From Bacteroidia bacterium (GTDB lineage: Bacteria > Bacteroidota > Bacteroidia > SpSt-205): a stretch of DNA of 40,897 nucleotides. Below the pieces are notes generated by a model. The model had not been told where the DNA came from, ran no database searches, and saw nothing but the letters and a program-made list of their open reading frames with translations. The stretch is taken from the NCBI GenBank assembly GCA_025057135.1, contig JANWXY010000082.1:1-40897 (forward strand), in the 5' to 3' direction. Positions within the stretch are counted from its first letter, which is position 1. Each line of letters starts with the position of its first letter. The translations under genes were made by a program, and so were the position numbers. This document shows positions 16,013 to 22,580 of the stretch, piece after piece.

Positions 16013-18103
16013 GTGATTTTGTCTGAGAAAGAGGGAGAGTATGTCATACTGTCCTGGAAGCTCCCGAAAATGAATGTGCTTAGCGCGGAGAGTGTGCAAG
16101 CCTTCGCTGAGGCGTTAGAAGGAGCACTGGGCGACCCGAGCATCAGGGGGATTGTCATCACTTCGCAGAATAAAGAGTTTATCGCTGGGGCCGATATTCA
16201 GGCGATACAACACTTTATGGAAGCAGGTGATGTGAAAGCTATTTATGAGGCGAGCTGGCAGATACAATCGGTCTTCCTTCGCCTTGAGACGGGTGGGAAG
16301 CCCGTCGTCGCCGCTATAAATGGTGCTGCTTTGGGGGGAGGGTATGAGTTGGCTTTGGCGTGTCATCACCGAATAGCTTTGGACGACCCTCAAATAGAAA
16401 TCGGACTGCCTGAAACCTCCCTTGGGCTCATGCCCGGTGCAGGCGGCACTCAGCGGCTTCCGCGCAAAGTAGGGCTGATGGCTGGATTAGAACTGGTATT
16501 GGAAGGAAAGCGTCTCCGTCCTCAGGAAGCGCTTCAAAGCGGACTAATAGAGGAACTTGTACCTGATAGAGGAGCCCTCATAGAGCGGGCTCTGGCATGG
16601 CTTCGGGCCCATCCTCAGGCGAGCAATCCTTGGCATCAGAAGGACTTCCGTTTGCTCGGTCCCCGAGTTCAGAGCGAAATGGGACGAAATATCTTTTCTG
16701 CCGCAATAGCTCGTTTGCGGGAAAAGTCTTATGGACACTACCCTGGTTTAGAAAATGCCCTGAGAGCTATTTATGAGGGGCTACAGGTTCCCATCATGCA
16801 GGCCTTACAAATAGAGAGTCAATATTTCGCTCGCACACTCACCACGCCCACGGCTCGTGCCATGGTGAGGACGCTTTTTGTGGAGAGACAGCGTCTTTTA
16901 CACCTACCGCATCGCCCTTCTCATGTCCCTCCCGCTACTATCGGGAAGGTGGCTATCCTTGGGGCTGGAATGATGGGCCGGGCCATTGGCTATGTAGCGG
17001 CTTCAGCAGGTTATGAGACCTGGATTAAGGACACTGATGAAGCCGCTCTCCAATCTGCTGAGAAGTTCTCCAATGATCTCCTCAATAAAGCTGTTAGCCG
17101 TCAGCGACTTTCCCCATCAGAGGCCGAGGCCACTCGTAGACGCCTACATTTCACCCTAAGCTATGATGGCCTCGCAGGCGCAGACTTAGTGATAGAAGCA
17201 GTATTTGAAAATCGTACTGTCAAAGCTCAGGTATATCAGGAGAGCCGTCCGTATCTCAGTTCAAAGGGCATTTTAGCTTCCAATACCTCCACGCTTCCCA
17301 TCACAAGTTTAGCCGAAGCTTCGGGTATATCCGATAGGTTCATTGGACTACATTTTTTCTCGCCAGCAGAACGCATGCCCCTATTAGAGATCATTTTAGG
17401 CAAGGAGACGAGCTCGGAGACTTTAGCATGGTCGTTAGATTTTGCTAAGAAGATCGGAAAAGTGCCCATCGTTGTCCGAGATAGTCGTGGATTTTTCACC
17501 TCTCGTGTATTTGGTACTTACGTACGGGAGGGACTTCGCATGCTCAAGGAGGGTATTCCTCCTGCTCTCATAGAGAATCTTGGCCGTCAGGCAGGCATGC
17601 CTGTGGGACCACTGGCTCTGGCGGATGAAGTGAGCATATCGCTGATGTACAGCATTCTTCGTCAGACGGAAGCCGATTTAGGGTATGCCCTTTCGGATGA
17701 TCCTGTTTCTGACATCGGGCAGCTGTTTGTGGAAAAGTTGGGGAGACTTGGGCGCAAAGCTGGTAAGGGTTTCTATGAATACCCATCCGATGGCACTCCA
17801 AAGCGCCTATGGTCCGAGCTATCTGCTTACTTTCCCCCCCGAGCTGTCTCTCCGAATGAATACGCCGACCTCAAAGACCGGTTTCTATATGTACAAGTCG
17901 CTGAGGCATTTCGTACTTATGCAGAGGGCGTTCTTTTAGAAAAAGCTGATGGAGATGTTGGCTCTATTCTCGGCTGGGGATTTGCGCCTTTTACCGGGGG
18001 GGTATTCCACTTCGTAGAATGGACAGGGCGGGAGAAGTTCCTGTCTCGGATGTCCTATTTGTCCGACAAATACGGCGAGCGTTTCTATGCGCCCTTAGCT
18101 TAG
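16013..18103 (+). CDS. Enoyl-CoA hydratase / 3-hydroxyacyl-CoA dehydrogenase fusion (FadJ/FadB-like)
   Basis: A 696-residue two-enzyme fusion for the second and third steps of fatty-acid beta-oxidation. The N-terminal crotonase part (about 1-190) shows EFIAGADIQAI and GGGYELALACHHR for the oxyanion hole, and GLPETSLGLMPGAGGTQRLP with a catalytic glutamate. A linker leads to the NAD-binding dehydrogenase (about 305-490) with KVAILGAGMMGRAIG, SNTSTLPITSLAE, GLHFFSPAERMPLLEII and VRDSRGFFTSRV, then the helical C-terminal domain. No thiolase or acyl-CoA dehydrogenase is nearby. GTG at 16013 is required because the next ATG would remove part of the crotonase fold, and it sits 4 bases after TATTTTTG. 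Its stop overlaps the convergent pdxH stop by 4 bases. Confidence 0.92.
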   Translation: MILSEKEGEYVILSWKLPKMNVLSAESVQAFAEALEGALGDPSIRGIVITSQNKEFIAGADIQAIQHFMEAGDVKAIYEASWQIQSVFLRLETGGKPVVAAINGAALGGGYELALACHHRIALDDPQIEIGLPETSLGLMPGAGGTQRLPRKVGLMAGLELVLEGKRLRPQEALQSGLIEELVPDRGALIERALAWLRAHPQASNPWHQKDFRLLGPRVQSEMGRNIFSAAIARLREKSYGHYPGLENALRAIYEGLQVPIMQALQIESQYFARTLTTPTARAMVRTLFVERQRLLHLPHRPSHVPPATIGKVAILGAGMMGRAIGYVAASAGYETWIKDTDEAALQSAEKFSNDLLNKAVSRQRLSPSEAEATRRRLHFTLSYDGLAGADLVIEAVFENRTVKAQVYQESRPYLSSKGILASNTSTLPITSLAEASGISDRFIGLHFFSPAERMPLLEIILGKETSSETLAWSLDFAKKIGKVPIVVRDSRGFFTSRVFGTYVREGLRMLKEGIPPALIENLGRQAGMPVGPLALADEVSISLMYSILRQTEADLGYALSDDPVSDIGQLFVEKLGRLGRKAGKGFYEYPSDGTPKRLWSELSAYFPPRAVSPNEYADLKDRFLYVQVAEAFRTYAEGVLLEKADGDVGSILGWGFAPFTGGVFHFVEWTGREKFLSRMSYLSDKYGERFYAPLA

Positions 18104-18747
18104 GGGGCGAGTCGTAGCTTTTCCCAGATTTCTCCTCGGCGAATATACACCAGCCGGTCATGGAGACGACTTGGGCGCCCTTGCCAGAATTCTATTCGGT
18201 GGGGCAAAAGTCTATATCCTCCCCAATATGGCGGACGAGGCACGGGCTTTTCGGGATAGCGTCGAGCATACTCCTCCCAGCGTCTTGTGAGGGTTTCTTT
18301 ATTGATTGGCTGACTTTGTGGAGAAGCCCATGCACCTATTTGGCTCTCATACGGGCGAGAGGCAAAATAGGCATCTGAAATGTCCGTCGGTGCTTTTTCT
18401 ACTCGTCCCTCTATACGGACCTGCCGCTCTAAAACATCCCACCAGAATGTAGCTGCAACGCGAGAATTATCCGCCATTTCCTGGGCTTTGGCACTCTCAT
18501 AGTTGGTGTAGAAGTATAAAAATGGCGGCTCAAAGCCTTTGAGGAGAAGGACGCGTGCGTGAGGCTGCCCCTCTTTATCCACTGTCGCTAATAGAAAAGC
18601 GTTCGGCTCAATCATCTGAGCAGCTACCGCTTCTTCCAGCCAGCGTCTCAGGAGGATAAAGGGGTCAGAAGGGGCGCTTCCCTCTTCCAAAGCGCCTTGG
18701 GCATATTGCCTTCGTAAGTTTGCCAAGTCTAAATCTGCCATATCCAT
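18100..18747 (-). CDS. pdxH: Pyridoxamine 5'-phosphate oxidase
   Basis: A 215-residue FMN enzyme that oxidises pyridoxamine or pyridoxine phosphate to pyridoxal 5'-phosphate. Family segments are LATVDKEGQPHARVLLLKG, FYTNYESAKAQ, ATFWWDVLERQVRIEG, SRPYESQIGAWASPQS and the C-terminal GGYRLLPHRIEFWQG followed by RLHDRLVY. The gene overlaps the end of ilvE, whose product needs pyridoxal phosphate, so cofactor and enzyme are co-expressed. Two ATGs, at 18747 and 18741, could both start it. The stop overlaps that of the convergent FadJ-like gene (TTAG at 18100-18103). Confidence 0.95.
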   Translation of the reverse strand: MDMADLDLANLRRQYAQGALEEGSAPSDPFILLRRWLEEAVAAQMIEPNAFLLATVDKEGQPHARVLLLKGFEPPFLYFYTNYESAKAQEMADNSRVAATFWWDVLERQVRIEGRVEKAPTDISDAYFASRPYESQIGAWASPQSQPINKETLTRRWEEYARRYPEKPVPRPPYWGGYRLLPHRIEFWQGRPSRLHDRLVYIRRGEIWEKLRLAP

Positions 18748-19793
18748 TCAGAGTTGGGAGCTGGTAATTGGCCACTCAAAAGCTCAAAGTAACTGATTTT
18801 GAGTTTCTGTGCTATGGGAGTTTCAATAGGAAGGGTCCATACTTTGCCTCTATAATGGATCGCTCGTATAGGCATGATTGTAGCTGCCGTGCCACTGCCG
18901 AAAAGCTCCAGAACTTCTCCGTGTACTAAACCTTCGGTGATTTCGTGGAGAGAGATATCCCGTTCTTCGGTAGGGATTTTGAGAAGTTGAGCCAAGCGCA
19001 AGAGGGTATCTCTCGTGATGCCTGGTAAGATAGTGCCTCTGTCTAATGGTGGGGTGATGAGGCGCGGTCCTCTCAGCACGAGAAAGGCATTCATCGTACT
19101 GAACTCTTCAATATACTCGCGTGTAGTGGAGTCTAACCATAGAGAAACTTGACAGCCAGCCGCCTGAGCCTTTTTTCCACTGAGCATAGCTGCTGCATAA
19201 TTTCCTGCCATCTTGACGGCACCTGTGCCGCCTGGGGCAGCTCGGCTCATTTCTGTTTCTACATAAGCATTTACCTCTCCGACATAATAAGGTCCCACAG
19301 GGGTCAAGTAAATGAGGAAGATATAAGTATCAGAAGGACGAACGCCAAGCCAAGGATCAGCGGCAAAGTACAGCGGACGGATGTAGAGTGCATGTTGTAA
19401 ATCAGGAGGGAAAATGTCGCTTTCTAAGCGAAGGAGTGCATGCAGCATTTCGGCGAAAAGCTCATAGGGCACTTCTGGCATAGCTAAGCGAGTCGCTGAG
19501 AGGTTGAGGCGCTGCCAGTGGTCTTTTACCCGAAAGGCAAACCGCATTCCGTCTGCTCGTTGATAAGCTTTCATCCCCTCAAAAAGTGCCTGACCGTAGT
19601 GTAGGGCTGAGGTCCCAGGGTGAAGAGATAGCTCGTGAAGGGGCTGAATCCGAGGGGTCTTCCACGAGCCTTCCTTGTAATAAGCTATCGCCATGTGGCG
19701 GCTGAATACGCGCCCAAAAGGCACAGTTTCCCATGTAAGCGGTTGGGCTCGGGCGGGAGCCCTTTCTATTTCTATCTCATATTTTGACATCAT
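18729..19793 (-). CDS. ilvE: Branched-chain amino acid aminotransferase
   Basis: A 354-residue fold-type IV aminotransferase that interconverts Leu, Ile and Val with their 2-keto acids. The pyridoxal phosphate lysine is K194 in GAVKMAGNYAA. Other family marks are LHYGQALFEGMKAY, IRPLYFAAD, EEFSTMNAFLVL, ILPGITRDTLLRLA and ELFGSGTAATIMP, the last typical of the longer ilvE branch found in Bacteroidota. It begins within the last 17 bases of the glycosyltransferase gene and its end overlaps pdxH by 19 bases. The first codons encode MM, so the start may be 19793 or 19790. Confidence 0.95.
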   Translation of the reverse strand: MMSKYEIEIERAPARAQPLTWETVPFGRVFSRHMAIAYYKEGSWKTPRIQPLHELSLHPGTSALHYGQALFEGMKAYQRADGMRFAFRVKDHWQRLNLSATRLAMPEVPYELFAEMLHALLRLESDIFPPDLQHALYIRPLYFAADPWLGVRPSDTYIFLIYLTPVGPYYVGEVNAYVETEMSRAAPGGTGAVKMAGNYAAAMLSGKKAQAAGCQVSLWLDSTTREYIEEFSTMNAFLVLRGPRLITPPLDRGTILPGITRDTLLRLAQLLKIPTEERDISLHEITEGLVHGEVLELFGSGTAATIMPIRAIHYRGKVWTLPIETPIAQKLKISYFELLSGQLPAPNSEWIWQI

Positions 19794-20991
19794 GGGTAGA
19801 AGGTTGTAAATCCATGCGGGGCAGACGCTGCCATACTTTCAAAGGATCATCTTTTCGGAGAAATCTCCAAAAACCAGCTATCTGGGCCAAATGTACAAGC
19901 ACAAAGTACCCAGGGGCGGTCATAGCTTGGAGAAGCTTCATGCGCGGGACGAATATCAACAATGATGCTTGCATCCATGCAGCCAGCATCGCACCGAAAA
20001 GGATACAGTAGAAATACCCCGCATGAGTAACGCATAGGACGCCTCCGCTGATCAGCATGACAATCAAGGCTATCGGGGCGATTAGATACCTAAATCCCTT
20101 GTGCGAAATGAAAAAGAATGAGAATACAGGATGGCGTAGGGCTTCGGACAAGCTAAAGCCTAACCGAATGGTATGAAAGGCATTGCAGGCTATTCTGACT
20201 TTACGATGAAACTCTATTTTAGAATCTCTGGAAGGCTGTTCATAAGCTAATGCTTCTGGGGCGAAACGCAGCCGTTTCCCAGAGAGCCCCAATCGTAAGA
20301 CAAGATACTGGTCATCTCCGGCCTCTTCTGGTATTGGCAACCAAAGCTCAGTCCGCAAAAGCAAAAACTCACCAGGCAGCCCCAGAGCACAGTCAAAGGT
20401 ACTTTCCGCTTTGCGCAATATGCCTTCATATCTCAGATACGGAGACTCTGTGTGCGCAAATGCATGGGCTCCTTGGGTGTATATCAAACGATACCCTCCT
20501 ACCGCATCTGCCATAGGAGGCCGCATGAGATGGAGAACGGCTGCTTTGAGACTTTGAGGAGCGAGCAGGGCATTCGCATCGCTAAAAAGTACCAGAGGAG
20601 TCTGTACCGTAGAGCGTGCGGCATTGAGAGCCACATTCTTTCCACGACGATGAACTATGATGTATTTGGCCTCTGGATATTGGCTCAGAGCATCAAGAGT
20701 GGAGGCTAAGCTACTGTCCTTCTCATCGGTTGAAATGACCCAAAGTATATGGACTTTATCAGACGGATATTCTAGACGACGGATAGACTCCATTTTGGGC
20801 TTGACAGAGTCGGCTTCCTTATAGGCTGGGATGACGATGGTAACTTCGGGAAACTCCTCGAGTTTATACGGCTTGCGGCGATGCAAGGCCTCTTTGATTT
20901 TACTGGCGAGCCATATAGCCGCTGGATATAGACCATACGGATATACTACGAGAAAGAGGCTGCTCCAAAATATCCATTCCCATACCTGCAC
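19777..20991 (-). CDS. Membrane-anchored family 2 glycosyltransferase
   Basis: The 404-residue protein has an N-terminal transmembrane segment (about 5-28), a GT2 catalytic domain and at least two C-terminal membrane segments (about 300-350). Catalytic-domain marks are VTIVIPAYKEADSV, VLFSDANALL for the metal-binding aspartate, GLPGEFLLLRTEL and EEAGDDQYLVLRL with the catalytic acid. This is the layout of processive or polysaccharide-synthase-like enzymes, but the product is unknown. GTG at 20991 gives the N-terminal membrane helix and sits 4 bases after TACCTTTG (20996-21003, minus), predicting a leaderless mRNA. It leads ilvE and pdxH, with no obvious metabolic link. Confidence 0.87.
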   Translation of the reverse strand: MQVWEWIFWSSLFLVVYPYGLYPAAIWLASKIKEALHRRKPYKLEEFPEVTIVIPAYKEADSVKPKMESIRRLEYPSDKVHILWVISTDEKDSSLASTLDALSQYPEAKYIIVHRRGKNVALNAARSTVQTPLVLFSDANALLAPQSLKAAVLHLMRPPMADAVGGYRLIYTQGAHAFAHTESPYLRYEGILRKAESTFDCALGLPGEFLLLRTELWLPIPEEAGDDQYLVLRLGLSGKRLRFAPEALAYEQPSRDSKIEFHRKVRIACNAFHTIRLGFSLSEALRHPVFSFFFISHKGFRYLIAPIALIVMLISGGVLCVTHAGYFYCILFGAMLAAWMQASLLIFVPRMKLLQAMTAPGYFVLVHLAQIAGFWRFLRKDDPLKVWQRLPRMDLQPSTHDVKI

Positions 20992-20995
20992 GATA

Positions 20996-21003
20996 CAAAG
21001 GTA
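20996..21003 (-). promoter_or_regulatory. Promoter of the glycosyltransferase-ilvE-pdxH operon
   Basis: TACCTTTG on the minus strand, 4 bases before the GTG at 20991. It is back to back with the box at 21014-21021, separated by 10 bases. Confidence 0.72.
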
Positions 21004-21013
21004 AGATGGGAAC

Positions 21014-21021
21014 TACCTTTG
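21014..21021 (+). promoter_or_regulatory. Promoter of the S66 carboxypeptidase gene
   Basis: TACCTTTG on the plus strand, 4 bases before the GTG at 21026. The two divergent starts are only 34 bases apart, so their upstream elements must overlap. Confidence 0.72.
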
Positions 21022-21025
21022 CTTA

Positions 21026-21949
21026 GTGGAATGGCCCCCTCCCTTGCATAACGGGAGTAAAATAGCACTGATCGCTCCTGCGCGTTGGGTTGAGACCGAA
21101 GCTTTGCATCCTTTCATAGAGTTTGTTCAGCAGCAGGGGTGGTATCCTGTTTATACGGAGGGGCTTTCGGCCCGAGAGGGCGTACTTGCGGGTGATGATA
21201 GGCACCGATTAGCCTTTTTGCAGAAAGCCTTGAACGACCCTACGATTGCTGCTGTGTGGTTTGTACGGGGGGGATACGGTACTTCTCGCCTTTGGAGATA
21301 TCTCTCATGGGAGCTATTCAAGAGATACCCGAAGTGGCTGATTGGATTCAGTGATATTACTCCTCTACTGTGGGGAGCGGCTAAGGTGGGGATCGTTTCA
21401 CTTCATGCGCCTGTGGCTGTTCAAGTTCCTCATAGAGTATCAGCTGACACTCTTGGATACCTACTCAAAATCCTAACATCAGAGAGATTTGAAGTTACCC
21501 TGAGTTGGTCTTGGCAGCCTTGGTATGCGTGGCGTGCTGGGTCAGCCTTGGGCAAGCTCCTCGGAGGTAATCTATCCCTCCTTGAGACTCTCTGTGGCAC
21601 TTCTCTGGATATAAAGGGCTGGGATGAGCAATCTATCCTCTTTTGGGAAGAAGTGGGAGAGTACAATTACAGGATAGATAGGCTAAGTTGGCATCTAAAT
21701 AACGCCGGCTGGTATGACAGAGCGGAGGCACTCCTCATTGGAGGGGTCACAGGCATACAGGATGACGAGGATGCACCGTTTGGCAGGACTCTGAGGGAAA
21801 TTGTATGGGAAAGTACCCCTTCACATCTTCCTATAGCCATGGGACTTCCCATTGGTCATGTAGCGAGAAATCTCCCTCTACCTGTGGGCGCTCAGGCCTC
21901 TCTTATTATTGAAGAAAAGCAAGCACAGTTACGCTTCTGGCGCGGCTAA
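21026..21949 (+). CDS. S66 family LD-carboxypeptidase (muramoyltetrapeptide carboxypeptidase)
   Basis: A 307-residue serine peptidase of the LdcA family, which removes the terminal D-Ala from murein tetrapeptides during peptidoglycan recycling, normally in the cytoplasm. The N terminus [16 protein letters not shown] is the family start. The nucleophile is S109 in GFSDIT. The glutamate region is [14 protein letters not shown] (about 207-219) and the histidine is H278 in [10 protein letters not shown]. There is no signal peptide. The GTG start at 21026 is supported by family similarity from the second codon and by the TACCTTTG box 4 bases upstream. An ATG 6 bases later is out of frame. Its 3' end overlaps the convergent rpmA gene by 21 bases. 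Confidence 0.9.
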   Translation: MEWPPPLHNGSKIALIAPARWVETEALHPFIEFVQQQGWYPVYTEGLSAREGVLAGDDRHRLAFLQKALNDPTIAAVWFVRGGYGTSRLWRYLSWELFKRYPKWLIGFSDITPLLWGAAKVGIVSLHAPVAVQVPHRVSADTLGYLLKILTSERFEVTLSWSWQPWYAWRAGSALGKLLGGNLSLLETLCGTSLDIKGWDEQSILFWEEVGEYNYRIDRLSWHLNNAGWYDRAEALLIGGVTGIQDDEDAPFGRTLREIVWESTPSHLPIAMGLPIGHVARNLPLPVGAQASLIIEEKQAQLRFWRG

Positions 21950-22195
21950 GGGGCGTACTTCTACATACTTGCGCCCCTTCTTTTCTCGGAAATGGACAGT
22001 CCCCTCTACTACCGCAAATATGGTGTGATCTTTCCCAATGTCTGTACCCATGCCAGGCCAGAATTTTGTTCCCCGCTGCCTCACGATTATATTTCCAGGA
22101 CGAGCGATTTCCCCTCCAAATAGTTTGACGCCTAATCGCTTGCTTTCAGATTCGCGTCCATTCCGTGTGCTACCAAGTCCTTTTTTGTGAGCCAT
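21929..22195 (-). CDS. rpmA: 50S ribosomal protein L27
   Basis: An 88-residue L27. The N terminus [20 protein letters not shown] is the canonical start, without the cleaved leader found in Firmicutes. The rest ([34 protein letters not shown]) matches throughout. The N-terminal tail reaches the peptidyl-transferase centre. It starts 4 bases after the rplU stop, the usual gene order, and converges with the carboxypeptidase gene with a 21-base overlap. Confidence 0.98.
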   Translation of the reverse strand: MAHKKGLGSTRNGRESESKRLGVKLFGGEIARPGNIIVRQRGTKFWPGMGTDIGKDHTIFAVVEGTVHFREKKGRKYVEVRPLAAPEA

Positions 22196-22199
22196 ATGA

Positions 22200-22502
22200 T
22201 TAGATAGATTGGATTTGTACCAGTGTCATGGCTTGTCTATGTCCTCTTTTTCGCTTGTAGCCTTTGCGTCGTTTCTTCTTGAAGACGATGACCTTCGGAG
22301 CCCGCAGGTGTTCCTCCACTTTGACCTGAACTGAGGCGGGTAGATAAGGCGTGCCGACTTGGATTTGCCCATCCCTCTCTATCAGTAATGCACGGTCTAT
22401 GAGGAACTCGGCCCCAGCTTCATAGGGGAGGCGATTCACGGCGAGACGCATTCCGGGGGAAACCTTCCACTGCTGCCCACCCAGTTCTATGATAGCATAC
22501 AT
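22200..22502 (-). CDS. rplU: 50S ribosomal protein L21
   Basis: A 100-residue L21, which binds 23S rRNA. It begins [14 protein letters not shown] and ends with the basic [16 protein letters not shown] region followed by TLVQIQSI, as in the family. It is the first gene of rplU-rpmA. The ATG at 22502 lies 8 bases after TACTTTTG (22511-22518, minus), so a very short leader is expected. There is no room for a classical L21 leader, because the terminator of the upstream gene reaches the promoter. Confidence 0.97.
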   Translation of the reverse strand: MYAIIELGGQQWKVSPGMRLAVNRLPYEAGAEFLIDRALLIERDGQIQVGTPYLPASVQVKVEEHLRAPKVIVFKKKRRKGYKRKRGHRQAMTLVQIQSI

Positions 22503-22510
22503 AACGGGGG

Positions 22511-22518
22511 CAAAAGTA
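22511..22518 (-). promoter_or_regulatory. Promoter of rplU-rpmA inside the preceding terminator's T tract
   Basis: TACTTTTG on the minus strand, an exact TAnnTTTG match, 8 bases before the rplU ATG. It forms the end of the T-rich tract after the hairpin at 22524-22553. Confidence 0.65.
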
Positions 22519-22523
22519 AAAAT

Positions 22524-22553
22524 AATCCCCCATATCTCATGATATGGGGGATT
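22524..22553 (-). terminator. Rho-independent terminator for the T9SS cargo gene
   Basis: A perfect 13-base stem (arms 22524-22536 and 22541-22553) with a 4-base loop. On the minus strand it is followed by ATTTTTACTTTTG. It begins 27 bases after the stop of the minus-strand gene ending at 22581. Confidence 0.85.
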
Positions 22554-22580
22554 GAGAGAGGGACCGACGCTTTATTAGGC

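Noticed and set aside
22524-22553. An L21 autoregulatory RNA leader for rplU
   Set aside because: The hairpin is upstream of the rplU promoter box, so it is not part of the rplU mRNA, and it has terminator geometry for the preceding gene.
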